64,000 bases of DNA from Linum tenue (GCA_946122785.1 CAMGYJ010000003.1:6360032-6424031), one strand, 5' to 3'. Shown: positions 13,233 through 26,495, numbered from the stretch's first letter. The notes: generated from the letters alone by a model not told the origin. A program made the numbers and translations.

Positions 13233-14420
13233 CAATTATGTTACTCCTTCCGTAGCTTAACCACAAGCGTATCAAGCATCTTTTAGCACTCGCTCGAGAA
13301 GAATTGGAGTAGAGATTAGATGAATATACAGAGCATAGATTGGCATTTCTTTTACCCAGAAGTTCGGACAATTTTGATGACATGCGAAACATGCTGCTCA
13401 GTGTCCAAATCGTTCGAAACACGGTAGGTATAAATCCGCAAGAACGATTGACATATTTGCAAAATCTGCCGAACCTCCTAATAATACTCTCATGTTTGCA
13501 TTGTAGGCTCTTACATAACACAACTGAACTCAAGATCCCAACGGATATAAGTAAGTACATCCAGTCAGAAAACAGAAGAATGGAGTGTGATCTAATGGAG
13601 AAGAAAACAGACGGAACCGAGTCAAATAAACATATGCAGAACTACAGATATATAGGAAAAGCTTAAATCTTTCCAATCATCATGTACCGTGATTACCACA
13701 ATTGTTATTGGTTCCTAGAATCAATACCCACGGCTACGCCACGGGTGATTTAGTGGTGTTTAGTATATGTAAAAACAGTATAATTATAACAAAAATCGTT
13801 AGACATTTTATACACTATAATCAACACCCACAGCTACGTCAGGGGACTTAAGTTGTTGCAATATCATATTCTCTAATAAGTAGTGAAGAGGCTTGGCAAT
13901 TTAGAGGACTGTGTCCATAAACTCAATCAACCATCGTAAAAAAAAAATTCAATCAATTAATGGTCTCCTTCACGGAAACCACCACAATTTATAAGTGTGT
14001 TCATAAGGCAAAATGCACTATCATCACAACCTTTGTATAACAATATTGAACCCACTCTCCCATTTGAAAGCTACTATGTTAGAATTCGAACTACATTTGG
14101 CTAGTCAAGTGGTTAAAAAACAGCATCATGGCCAACTTCAGGTGCAGCAACAGATGCAACATAGGAAAATGATGATGGGGCTGGAAGGGTAATTGGGAAT
14201 GGGAAACAACATTGCCAAATGGAGTAGAGAAACAACAAAGGGTAGCATGTAACAACCATTAATCTTGCATAATAAGAAATCCAAAATAAATAGCATGGTT
14301 CAGAGATACAGATTCCAGATCGGAAAGACTGCGAGGTCATGATTAAGCAAAACCAAAATACACACTGAACGGATGGGAAGTTGAATGAAAAAAGTCAGCA
14401 ATAGGGATTGGTAAGGTAAT
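13233..14420. other. AT-rich interval, no gene recognised
   Basis: Short frames only. Two related 25-30 base stretches (AATACCCACGGCTACG near 13726 and CAACACCCACAGCTACG near 13823) suggest an old local duplication. Confidence 0.3.
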
Positions 14421-14426
14421 CCCTTA

Positions 14427-17040
14427 ATCGAGAAGCTTGACTTGTTCCATTTCTTGCTTCCATATACCATCCCATGCACGCTGTAACAATATAAAAAATA
14501 ATAAGAAAAACCTATGAGAAATGTCTGATCTTCATGCAATTATCACAGATCAGGTAAATCAATTATACCATTAAGTTCATAGTGACCCGACTGAGGACAA
14601 CAAACATGATAAGCAACCGTGCAGGAAATCATAAAGTAAATATCAGAACTGATAGCATTTCCCTTTCTAATTCAGGATCCAACGAGATCACCATCCAACA
14701 AACCCATGTAAAATCTGATTCCAAAATCTATTGACAGACAATTTTCAAAAGGAAACAAAGGGGTTTAAATGAGATAGTCGTATGAAAATTAGAGTACGCC
14801 AAATTAATATGCATTCAAAGTTCAATTGTATGAGGTCGAAACTCAAGACTAACTCTGCAGAACGTTTGGATACGATGCATTCGATACATAGAATTTGTTT
14901 CTTTTTAAAAGGCAATGGAACCATGGAAGGAGGAACATGACGAACATGAAGTGAGGAAATTTGCAAAAATGCAGCAAGGTAGGAGAGTTTTGTACTATCA
15001 GGTTTATTATTGAAACTTATTAGAGGGAGGCAGTTGCAAATCCAACTTCTATCTACTATGACCAACATAAAGCATATCAAATAGAGGCAAAATACAAAAC
15101 AGCATAGTACTCTATAAATGAAAAGCCTCGGGTACCACTATAATGACAAAAAATAAACTATGTCAATGATCCAAACAGTCTAAGAAACCGAAGCAGAAAG
15201 CTGGAAAATAGCGAAGATCTACTGTTAGGAATGAGAGTTAGAAATGGGAACTTACAGTGTAATGAGATCCATTTCCATCTTGGTAGAACACATATTAGGC
15301 AACAACAAAAGTGCAACTTTAGAACCTGCAGTTATACATAATAAATCAAGTCATAGAAATGATGATCACCAAGGCTCGTTACACAAAGGCATGTTGATTG
15401 TGCATATAGATCAATAATGAGTGAGTTGCAGAATGAAATTGATTATTCTTCCTATCCAACAGGACAATGTTGGTACAAAGTATATTTACACATTCAAATA
15501 CTACCAGCTATAAGAAAACAACATGGAAAGTCCAATATCCCCTATGCCACCATCTTTAAAAGTTTATTCAGAAAAAAAGCTACCACTGGGCAGTGCATGG
15601 GTTCTGTAAGCACAATCACAATACCATCAACCAAACAAAACATCAACAGAAGGGGGGAAAAGTAATAGATATTAGATACTGGTATAGTCTATTTTCATTC
15701 ATTCATCTTTAAAAGTTATGGATGACTACTCGGCTTCCAGTTCAGCCAACCAATACAATATCCCTTCCAAATTGCAAAGACAATTTAGTATGGAAGTTGA
15801 AGAGCAAAGAGAGAATTCTGGGAAAAAATTCACTTCCTTTACTGGATCTCGTTGCTTATTATAGCTGTGTTGTGATCCATATTGGACCCCGTTTTAATCA
15901 TTGATATTTGAAAATGAAGAAAACCAATCAAATGGAAAGTGCGCCAAGTTCCAGATTGTCGGTACCATTTACCTTGCAAGATTGAGTAGAGTCCTCGGGT
16001 GCAGAGTATGAACCAGTAAATTCATGGTTAAAAACATGAAAAAACACTAATGCACTTATCCATCCTGTAAATCGTAGCAAAAGAGCCTTCTCTTTATTAC
16101 GTAGGTGGAAAGTATAGCACAACAACTTGAGAAGAGGAGGTTAAGGGCTTGATTCTTAAGTTTGGCATTGCATTATCATCTGAGTCAGTGTGGCTGTATG
16201 TCCGGTGGATGCCAAGCAAGAAGCAGCAAACATTAGCATGGGTAGGAGGCTGGTAGATAATGTGTTTATGATGATCTAAGTCACTTTGACAAAGGTAAAA
16301 TTTTGAAAGGGTAAACAACAGTAATAGCAAGTTATCCGATTTAAGAGTTTAGAAGTAATGAGAGGGATCAATCCATCTTCTGTAAAGTTCAAATGACCGT
16401 AGAAGCAACACCTAATTTAAGAACTGATAATGAGATCCACATACAGGTCTACCACTATTATGATATCCTTATGTTGCAAGACACATATCTTCCATGGCAA
16501 AGGATGGCCTCAACCGGACTCTACCACTACTCTTCAACTGCAGTCTTCAAGTATTAAGTGCATGCTTTTGTTCTCTGTCTCGAGCAATGAAAACCATGAA
16601 ACCTCATATAAGAGCAGACAACAGAAAAAACGAAAAGAATAGGAAAACCATCAGTTTCATTCTATTATATCCCTAATATTTTCCACATCAGTTTTCTAAA
16701 TAAGAAAAGAAGCAATTAGAGAGTCGTTGTCTGATCCCTTACTTCCAGCTTTTGCACAGCCAATCTTCCCCTGCATAAAATGCACACAAAGACAACACAT
16801 TCAGCCACCGGAGATCAGCAGCAAAATAGATATCTTTTACTTACATGTTGGAGACTACAGAGCCAGGCTCAAATTTGCACTCTCTCCGGTAATGTCATCC
16901 GATTCCACATTCGAAACTAAGAAAAAGAAGAGCACCAGTGAGTTTTAACAAAAGATCGATGGCAACTGAGGCGATTTTGTTGTCCTTGATCAGTCGGTGC
17001 TCATTCCCGTCGACCATCGTTGCGTTTCCTCCGGGGAGAA
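14427..17040 (-). other. Exon-like pieces of an unrecognised minus-strand gene
   Basis: Several minus-strand segments look like exons with proper borders, but I could not join them or name the product. They include a possible start at 17023 (MVDGNEHRLIKDNKIASVA) ending at a GT donor near 16940; a short segment 16743-16770; a segment near 15955-16050 (GWISALVFFHVFNHEF, then SYSAPEDSTQSCK before GTAAAT); one near 15257-15326 between a GCAG acceptor and a GTAAGT donor (SKVALLLLPNMCSTKMEMD); and a terminal-exon-like piece 14427-14483 (RAWDGIWKQEMEQVKLLD, stop). Phases between them are not settled. It may be a real low-expressed gene or a decayed one; I assign no function. Confidence 0.3.
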
Positions 17041-17526
17041 AGAGAGAGGAGGAGAAGAAAACTTGTAAGAAAAATGGGGTTTCACATAAAGGAATCGGAA
17101 GATTAGGTGGAAGAAGAGCTTGGGTTTTGGGCTTTTGGGAAAGAAGAATGGTTGGGAGAGGTGGCTTGATGCTGGAGACTTTGAGTGATGAAGTGGGTCG
17201 CGTACTGAAGTGGATTGCACAGGCGATTGTACATTGAGAAGCACAACATGATGGGGAGATTTGGGGTGAGGAAAGGGGCCAAGATTTGGAGAGTGGTGAC
17301 TTGATGGAGAAGACGTGGGTTTCCATATTTTCAAGGAAAAAGATGAAGGCATGGGGTTGGGGTAAGCCGGTAAGGTGAGCATGGTCTGGTGGAAAGAGAG
17401 AAGTTTTATTTCGTTGAGGCGGGCAAGAATCCAGAAGAAGAGAAGCTCGCTGAAGGTGGACACAGAAGAGGACAAAAACTGAAATAGTAAAGGAGAAGTT
17501 TGGCCAATAAAGTGTACCCACATTTC

Positions 17527-20034
17527 ATATATAAAAGAATGAAGTAATACGTAAATTATACTTTTCAGGACTCTCAATTAGGGGTGTCAGTTCGGGTCGG
17601 GTTCGGTTACCCAAACAGAAACCCGAAATCGAAAATCACTAAAACCGAACCCGAACCCGATAAGAACTTGCGCGTTCCGGTTACCCGAAATCCGAAAATT
17701 CCTTATCGGGTTCAGGTTCGGTTAAAGCAAAACCGAAACCCGAAAACCCGAACGCCTAAAAAAATACGGGCTGAGTTCTATTCATTGGAAGTTTTTAGCC
17801 GAAACCCGAAAAACCGATAAGCAAAACCGAACCCGAAACTGAAAAAACCCGAAACTCGAAACGAACATGAACCCAAAAAACCGAAAATGTATATAATTGG
17901 GTCGGTTTCGGGTAAACCCGAAAAACCGAACCCGAATGGACACCCCTACTCTTAGTCCACACATCTGGTCCCTCTTTAGAGTAATTTGCAACTTAGTAGG
18001 AACTTGGAGGTGCCTCTTTCGGATAATCATAATTTCTGCAGTACACAGTTGAAATTAATGAGGACAGTCCGGATTCAGACACAAGCACACGACTACTGTC
18101 AACATAGAGGTTCAATACAACTGAAGGGTAATGTGCTTCACAAGATCAGCATTTCCCAAAACTCACCTGAACTACGGCTTCAATTTTGTAACAACATTTA
18201 GCTCATCATCAGACAATCCAGTACCGACTCTGCTAAACAGATGAGCCTACAGAGCCAGCTAAATTCTTATGCAGCTTAAAGCACGGGGAAAGGACAACTG
18301 TAACACCATTTTCTCTGTAATTAATTTTCAATATACTGTCTGTCTCGGATATGTATCTGCTACCAACATGACTACTAAACCAACTTCTCCTCCTCGTCTC
18401 CCTAAACCGTAGCACCCTCCTACCAAGATCTAGAATGTAAAGAGGAGCAAACCTCAGAGGAAAACAAAATGAAGAAAATATACCAATGATAAGACCATCT
18501 AAATCTGAACCAGCAGGAATGTGTAATCAGGTGTAAGTTCCAACCACTTTCCACTTTGATCCCCAAGTTCCCATATGGAGGCAACATCTTTCGACATAAT
18601 CCCTTCATCCCTAACATGAAAATGAGACTCATGAGTCCACCATAATGAACGAAATCACAAAAGTTAGGAAAAACTTATCTGAGACGAGAGAGAATGTTTA
18701 CCTGTTCTCAAATATTTGCTTGAAGAACATTTCAGCATCATTCAGACTATGAGCAATAAGTGAGCAACAAGGTTCCCCAGCATGAGCTACAAAATACTTG
18801 AGCGCCGGTTTTCCTTGCAGGAATTTATTATGTTAAACGAAGACTATTCAGAGTAAGGACTCAAATCTCCAGTGTTATGTCAAACCCACTAAGGTGGATC
18901 AATGGACTGCCTATTCTAAAATGAAACAACACTCCAAAAATCAAGAAGCGGGTAAATGTAATCAGCAAAAGAAGATCAACCATATCTAAAGGAAGTGCTT
19001 CAGCATTATATTTTAATTTCTTCAATATAGTCGCATGATGGGTTTATGGCTATGCCCAGAACAATGCAACGTCATTCCTTCAATTCACAATGTTTTCCTT
19101 ACAAGAAGAGCAATGACTATTCTGGCTCCAATTGACCCTTGACATGGTTTACTGCTGAACGGAGATGTTCATCCCTTTTCTTCAACTTCGGTGAATCACT
19201 CTAGTATGCCCAACACAAAGGATATCAAATGCAAGTATGCAACATCTTAACTTGACTTCAAGATAGACCAAATAACATGAAATATCTTAAACTTTAGTAG
19301 ACCCATCTATTTCTCCATTATAACAACGACGTAGTTGACACTCAGCTTTGAGTTTAATCTAAGTGAGGATACAACATAACTGGAACAGCAAAACATGCAA
19401 ATCAAAGTTGAACCAGTATCGAGCAAGGTAGGACAAGAGAAAAAGAAGGGGAATCAAAAGGCACACATGTTTATGGCTATCGAGTCCATGTTTCTCAGCA
19501 TTTCCTGTGAATAGACAAACAGAAGTCTTTAATGATATATGCAATTAGCCAAACCAAAAGTCTTGAAATCGCAGTTCCAACTAGCCTATTTCCTGATTCG
19601 AACCAAACTCAGCATGTCGATTCATAGAACTATCTCAGACCAACATTTCACCATTGAGTATGCACCTATCAGAAAGAAACACAGAGAAGTGCTAGATTTC
19701 AGACAAATCCTTTAAGCTCAGCCAGTTAAAAGCATAATGATGCACTGTACATATCCTATCAGAACCATAAGAGGTAATTGGGGTCCTTTCTTTCCAATCA
19801 TTATTTTTTATTCATTTATAGTCACCTGTTTGTCTATTAATAGGGGGGGTATTAAGATCTGTCCAGCCATTATCAAGTGTCTCATTTCATTTTTTTTTAA
19901 AAAAATGCTCGACTTTATCATGATATATCACGGTAAAAAGCATAAAAGAAACACACACCATTCTGCCAGCCAAAACACATTGCTGAATGATGTTCGACAT
20001 TCCATGTTCATATTGAGAGCGATCGATGAAGATT
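17527..20034 (-). pseudogene. LIG4: DNA ligase IV (LIG4) relic, interrupted by a MITE
   Basis: Minus-strand exon remnants in LIG4 order: 19959-20034 (FIDRSQYEHGMSNIIQQCVL), 19468-19505 (AEKHGLDSHKH), 19117-19200 (KRDEHLRSAVNHVKGQLEPE, then stop), 18702-18813 (AGEPCCSLIAHSLNDAEMFF ... FENR), 18484-18610 (DEGIMSKDVASIWELGDQSG), 18328-18419 (GCYGLGRRGGEVG, then stop), 18167-18232 (VGTGLSDDELNVVTKLKP, then TAG), 17949-18035 (PKEAPPSSY, stop, VANYSKEGPDVW) and, past a MITE, ~17527-17578 (IESPEK). Most splice sites still work. LIG4 seals breaks in nonhomologous end joining. Here the motif V lysines are lost (KWLELTPDY), a 2-bp insertion breaks the frame in exon 18484-18610 after TPDY, and there are at least four stops. 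The N-terminal domain with the catalytic lysine and the BRCT tail are absent. Intron retention shows a genomic duplicate, not a retrocopy. Confidence 0.85.
17579..17948. mobile_element. hAT-type MITE (TAGGGGTGTC ends) inside the LIG4 relic
   Basis: A 370-bp element with inverted ends TAGGGGTGTC ... GACACCCCTA, rich in CCCGAA/TTCGGG words and containing no transposase. The flanks CTCTCAAT and CTCTTAGT look like a diverged 8-bp target duplication (6 of 8 match), as made by hAT transposases. On the minus strand it splits the LIG4 exon between the PDVW and SPEK codons. Confidence 0.85.
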
Positions 20035-21390
20035 CTGCATGGCAGTGGACAGATGAAGCATGACATTTGGAAGCAGTCTAACAACAACTTCCTCACACCA
20101 AGTAAACATGACTATGAGCATATAACTAATAAAACCAGAAACCAAGTCAGCAAAATAAAAACAACAAACATTATTTGGCAGATAAGTGGAAAACTGATAC
20201 AGAAACTAGTTTCTGTCGCACTTCCACAGAGCACAATTCTCAGGTGACTGCTTAGGCAAACCGATTTCATGGGAAGAAATGCTTTGTTCAGGGAAACTCC
20301 CATGACGCTATAAGTTAAATGCCTGCCCGTCAACTTTTAAGAAACCAACTTAAATCAAAGGTGACATTAAACAAGTCTTCTGCAACCCTCTCTAAAAAAA
20401 GTCTTCTGCAACCAGTAATCAAACAAATGAGGAAAGTTCAGTCCCGTTTCAGATTTGTGGGGTAAGGTAAGAATGAGTAGGAGTAGGTTCTCGTAAAAAA
20501 ATAGCCATGAGATAAACCACTTGAGAATTTGACTTCTAGGTGTATTCCTCTCAATCTGTGACACCCTTAGCAACTTCAATTGTAGCATTGAGAATATATT
20601 TGCCAAATTATGGTTCTTCAATCACATCAACGAGATGGAGCTTCTTCCCTAAAGTGAATGACTGCAGCAGCGAGCTAGACTTCTCGTAGTAGATAAGAGC
20701 CCACTAGCCTCCATGGAATGTTTTTATTCTAGATGGCACAGAAAGTGACTTTGCACACACTGCTTGCTTAGTCTTCCTAGATTCACCAGCAATCCTATGA
20801 TCGCCCAACAGGCAGGAAGAGAAGGGAGATGGCCCACTTAGTGCCTCTGCTGTATGTGGAGTATGACAACTACTGAACACCCAGCCATATACCAAGGCCT
20901 CCTTGTATGGTTCTTCGAACTCAGGTACAATGCCTCTTCCACGAGAAGAACAACAGCCAAACAATTTTCCTTGTAAGGTTCTTTAAAAATAAGCTCTTTT
21001 CCCCTAACATGAGAATAAATCAAACCACCACATTGATCCCTACAATGAAGCTCATAAACAACATTGACAATCATCTCAGTTCCGTGACAGCCATTTTCTC
21101 GCCCTAGTTTGAGTATGAAAAGTTTTCCACGAGTTTTCTCTTCTGTGGCTTCAACTTCCCACCATGTAGAGATTTATTGATGGGATGAAGAGATGGAAAA
21201 AGGTTGCTGTTGTTGCTGCTGCAAATTCGTGGCCATAATCAATTGCTTGACTGCTTAGTAGCCAGTTCCTCAAACCTTTGTATCTGGACTAATAACTGTG
21301 GAGTTGGATGAGCTCTTGAAGGATCCGGAGTCCATGTTTCAGCAGTCATAAAACCAGCGATGGCAGTCGGAGAAGCAGATGCGGGTGTAC
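20035..21390. other. No recognised gene; one unplaced minus-strand coding-like stretch
   Basis: Minus-strand reading near 20840-21100 (MIVNVVYELHCRDQCGGLIY ...) and 20704-20964 is open and shares an F(K/E)EPYKE word in two frames, suggesting decayed coding DNA, but I do not recognise it. A polyglutamine-like CAG/TTG run is at ~21206-21225. The missing LIG4 N-terminal exons were not found here. Confidence 0.3.
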
Positions 21391-21660
21391 ATAAGCTACC
21401 AAGGAATCACCTAGCTGTGATTGCTTCTCCCTTTTGCAAGCCTCGATGGCATCCTCTTCTAGGTGAGCTTGATGGTATGCTTGGAGAAGCGTTTGTGGCT
21501 GGGATTCCCTCTCCAATGCTCTAATATCAACGAGTAAGCCACGAAGAAAGCCCTTAATGATGGTAATCCAACCTCAGCAGTGCCACTTTCACCACCTCAA
21601 ATCGCTGTTTATACTCCTTGCTCGCTATGACACAACACCTAACAATGGCCAAGTGTAACC
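21391..21660 (-). pseudogene. Ty3/gypsy Gag-like fragment
   Basis: Minus-strand sequence reads EYKQRFEVVKVALLRLDY, then after a frameshift and stop GFLRGLLVDIRALERESQPQ and a following alpha-helical AYHQAHLEEDAIEACKRE. This follows the pattern of the retrotransposon Gag domain (YKQRFE ... FL.GL...IR ... A...A...E). It has stops and frame changes and is a relic. The assignment is by eye. Confidence 0.45.
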
Positions 21661-23640
21661 AATGAAAGGGACTGCAGTATAGTGGCACAAGTAATAAATA
21701 TCGAATCCACGGGTCTCTAGAGTTACTATTACTCAGCTTCAGTTCATTATCTAGCAAACCAGATTAAGATGAAAGAACTAAAACTACTCTAGCAAACTAC
21801 AGTTAAAGTTAATCTAATTACAGGTTGGGAACTCACTTAGGTATGATTCCCCCTAGCCACTAGCCAGATTAATGATTGATGATCTCTAACCTGTTTCACT
21901 TTCATTCACAATGCGGAGAATCCTTGACTAGACCTTGAATCTCGACTAAAGGATCAAGGCCCTCTTGAGTCAATTGCCTAGATGGACGTATCCTTCTCTA
22001 GAACAACCGATCAAGGCATTCTGAACTAGATTCCCTCTATCGAATGAGGTTCTCAATCAATACAAAGCAGTGAATCAACCCTCGACTAAAGTAATCGATC
22101 CACTACTATCAATCTATGGTGCTCTATTGACCTAATAAGGTATTCGCTCTCACAGGATCAAAGCAGAATCAATAATCTCGACTAAAGCAGAATTGAATCA
22201 TGAAAACATGCATAGATTGAATATGAACTCAAGATTATCAAGTAAGAGTACTCATACAATCATCCAATCAAACAAACATAGCTAGGGTTCCTCAAAACCT
22301 AAGTGAAGGGAAGTTACTCCATAGAGAAGAGAGAGGCTGCAGAAATCTGATCTAGATCTTCAATCTCCAACTCCAAACTTGATTCCCAAGCTCCAATGGC
22401 GAAGAAATCCTCCAAAATAGCTCCAAGAATGTTCCCAAGTCGCTCTCTCTCTAGGGTTCGTCCCTTGGGTGTTTGGGAACCAAAACCCACTCTCTCTTTC
22501 CTTTGGCTCGAATCTGCCTCAAAAACCCGATTCTGGGCGAATCCATGCCCGTATTTTGCCCAAAAAACGCATTTTGGTTAAGTTTCAGCGCAACCAAAGC
22601 TCCTCTCGGCAGTGAAAATACGGCTATGGGAGGGGAAAATACGGTCGTAATTCTCCTGCCCGTAATTCTTCCTCTGCTCCTGTTCAAAGCTTCGTTTCTC
22701 CCTCGTCCGGACTCCAAATCAATCGCCATTTGAACCCAGACGCTCGTAGTCTCGTCCTTTTTCTTTTCATGACAAACTTCCATGATAATTTGACCATAAT
22801 ATGAGGTAGAAATCCATTATTCCTCAGGTCATGCTCGTGTTTCTTCTCCCGAATTGCCAAATGATCTCCGATTGACTTGAAACTTGCGCCTACGCTTCAC
22901 TTTATGTGCTAGGGCCTGAAATGTGACAAAGGAACACAACCTAGTGTAAAATAGGCCAAAGAAGCGATAATGCAAGCTTAAACGATCAAGAAACAAATGG
23001 GAAAACATGTGGAAAGATCGAGTCATCAAATCCCCCTACACTTAACTGTTTGCTTGTCCCCAAGCAAACCTGACTCAAACCAATGCAACTCTCCAGAACT
23101 CTATAGCAACAAACAACCTCGATCGTCGGTAGAGGACTTTCTAGATCATAAAGCAGCTTACGAGGTCAACTGGTCTTCTAAGACGTCTCTTATCTTTCTC
23201 AATGCGAGTACTAGACTCAAGCCAGGATCATGAGAATAAGTAGAAGTAAGACGGCAAGTTCATGGATAAAGGGACTCACACCATTCACAACCAAGGACTC
23301 GTTGTACTGGGGGTGCTCTTTCACTTCATTTCACCGTTGGAAACCCTTTTTCACTTTCACTTTACTTTTTTTTTTATCTTTCTCATTTACTTAGCGGGGG
23401 TTCCAACTGCAGTCTTTTGCACGGTCGACCCTTATCAGTCGAGCAAGAGCAATTTCTATACATCTGGCGCTCGCCAGAGTACTTCTTTTAACTCCTTTTC
23501 CTCAACTCGTGTGGAGGGTCAATGAAATTAAGGGGGGTCGGAAGCTCTATCCGTGCCCTTAAAAACACATCCTCAAGTAGGCAAACCGTTCAACGGGTGG
23601 AAGTTTTACTTGTACTAGAGACCGCTTAGCTTCACCTTGT
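21661..23640. mobile_element. Probable LTR-retrotransposon-derived non-coding sequence
   Basis: The stretch from 21690 (AATAAATATCGAATCCAC) through the CTCGACTAAAG/ATCAAGGC repeats at 21950-22200, and ATCCCCCTACACTTAACTG followed by TTTGCTTGTCCCCAAGCAAA at 23029-23067, resembles non-coding internal regions of large non-autonomous gypsy-type elements in plants. No LTR pair was delimited. The 110-residue minus frame at 22451-22783 is not supported as a gene. Confidence 0.4.
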
Positions 23641-26495
23641 AGGAGTACCCCACTAATGGGTCACCCGGTTTAGCCCGGTTTAGCCTGAAAATATGGAAAG
23701 AGTCATTATATTATACTTATCCTGATAAATTATATCAAATCTCATATAACATATGAGTTATAACATATAATATTACACTAAAATAACATGTCGTACTTAG
23801 ATCCAACATATAGTGAAAATTCACACACAATTATATAACAACAATATTCAAATGTTCAACTTAGGATTCCAAAGATTGAGTTAGGTGAAAAGAAAATCCG
23901 AAAATAGGCGCATTTCGCAAACCAAAGAAAAAAATGAAACAATTTGACCTCTAACCCGATACCTTGTAGCGGTCGACTCGGCGGGTGCTTGCAACCCGTT
24001 TTTCTCACCGGGTCAGGGTCAAAGTGAGTCGACCCGCGGGTTGACAACCTACTCTCAAGCATCCACATGCTTGCAAATAAATCTATATTATCAAACATAA
24101 AATCATATCTTGCATCAGAAAAAAGAAAAAAAAGTAGAAATTCGATAATCAATATAGGAATCAATATGGACACAATATCTAACCAAGAGAAGAGGAAGCG
24201 AAAAAACACAAATTGCTGTGTATAGATTCCGCTCACGATATTTCAAAGTGAAAAATATCATAAAAATTATTAACCAATAAAAGGGAACGGTTAAGGGGAA
24301 AATGCATCAATTTGAACATAAAATGATAGGAATTAATATCCTACACCATCATATATAATGATATATTATATCCCAGAACATCATAAACAAATCTATCTAA
24401 ATGAAAATGTATACTAAATTGAATCCAATGTAAAAGTAACGTTGAAGATAGATATTATATCCACCTAAGGAATAATAAAGTAAACCATGTTTCTTAGAGA
24501 CCTCTCTCGATAGAACCACTCTATTATAAAACCCATTTCGTCAAACAATTGCATCATATAGAGTTTTAACTTAAATTTGAAGTGCTTATAATTAGCTATT
24601 TCACCTCATGAATGAATTAATTATATCATTTGGTAAAAGAAAATAATTTATAAACTTGAGAGTTATTTCGTTTGTTGTTAAATCATTTGAACTAAAGTAT
24701 GAAATTGCTTCAGAACCGTTATTTTATTCATTATTATTTAAATTGCTATTTTTATTATAATGTCTAAGCATGTCTAGGAGAGCTAAGAGATAGACAAATG
24801 CCCAATGACCGTCGTACGCCTAACGTGCTGCTGAACCTCAATAATTATAGCAAACTTTGAGTGCATCTTATAAATTTGATCACTTCTGTTTTGGTATAAT
24901 TGATTACATCAATAAAGCGATCAATCAAAGAGTCTTTCTTTAAGATTTTGATAAGATGTCCCCTACTGCACAATTAGTATGACTAAATTGTACTAAGATA
25001 ATCATGTATTGAATTTTCAATCGATAGCGCAAAAGATTGTACTAACTCAAGTAGAGTTTTAGCTACTCAGTACTTCATATTCACATGTAGATAGCTATTT
25101 CGAAGAGTTCGAATATTGATTGAGTTTGTTGAACTTTACCTAACGAAACTATGATATCAAGCGCAATATATTATGCTTTTAGGAGAAATTGGGAGAATAT
25201 GTTGGTGACATCAAACCTAACATGGATACCATTGAATTTAAGTGATAAGCAACATTTATGTTTAATAGATTAGACATGAAAAATATATATAGCATTCTCA
25301 TGAGTTGGTATGAAGAAGTGAATAATTAGGAATTGAAAGCTAGAAACAAAGTTGATTTAATAAATAACTGCAAATGATATTGTGAAAAAGAAAACAAATG
25401 CTTAGAGCATAGCTAGGCATGAGAGTGTTACATTAAACTCTCTAAGAGAAAGCAAGTAACCATTAATAGTTAGCTGTGGATATTGAAATAGTTAACTATG
25501 ATGAATACTATATACTGGTGTTAATACTTGGACCTTAGCTTGAACATTGCATCATGCTGATAAGAATTATTTCATTAATTACATTATTGAAATAAGGGGT
25601 CGTATGGAATTTTTGATTGTTTTTTTTTAGATTGTTAAAATAAATACATTTTTCATGATACAATACATATGTTTTTATTTTTGTTCATACACAATCGTGA
25701 ATTATTTTCTTGATTTGACTAAACTATCATTCAAATTGAATGATTAAACAATTTCGAATTTTAGCATAGACTGTCGAGATAATTGGTATCGGTGTTTGTC
25801 ATTTCTATTTATCTTGAAATGTATGGTACCAGTGTCCTTATATCGTCATTGAACACTTCATTCAACACTTCAATTCAATGCGCAATATAAGTATAAAACT
25901 CCACAAAATACTTACAGGAGACTTAGCGGGCTAACTAACTGTGATAGAAAAGTACTTTGTTTTTCATAATTTTAACTTCCTCTATGTTTTGTATTAATAA
26001 AGTACAACAAATGTGTCTAGTCTAATTGGTTACAATTCTTTTCTTTGGTGGAAGGGACCATGATTCAAATTCTAGCATTGATATCTTTTTATATGAAATA
26101 AAAAAATGATTGTGTAGGCGAAAATACCCTTCCTACTTTCACTCTCGTTGCATGAAATTTGAAATGGAGCAAATCAAACTCTTTAAAATGTATTATAAGT
26201 AGTCTAGACTAGATTCACTTTAATAGTGTTGGTCAATTACAAAAGACACCCTCAATTAAGTCCTTATGACTAGCGGGTAATTATTATTTATAATACAACT
26301 TATCACTTAGTACAAAGCGATCACTAAAATTTATTTTTCATGTTTCAATCAACTACGTTGGACAAATAACAAAACGATCATCCGTCTATCTCCATCTAAA
26401 AGTTTGTTAACTTTGTATACTCAGCACGCCACATCAACAAAATTATTAATAAATAAAAAAATTAGCCAAACGATCGATTCCATAGAACCCAACCG
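23641..26495. other. AT-rich interval without recognisable genes
   Basis: Sequence around 23650-24052 has CCCGGTTTAGCC and ACCCGCGGGTTGACAACCTA words, suggesting a truncated MITE related to the TTCGGG-rich family. The rest is AT-rich with no frame over ~125 codons and no domain I can read. Confidence 0.35.

Noticed and set aside
16895..17577. 208- and 195-residue overlapping minus-strand frames rich in Ser/Pro/Leu
   Set aside because: Low-complexity readings of a C/T-rich region in two frames at once; only the short piece from 17023 has exon-like features.
22451..22783. 110-residue minus-strand frame
   Set aside because: Lies in retrotransposon-like non-coding sequence and has no motif.
23650..24052. 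Possible MITE with CCCGGTTT and GGGTTGACAACCTA words
   Set aside because: Only the right end looks like a terminus; no left end or target duplication was found, so it is only mentioned in the interval description.
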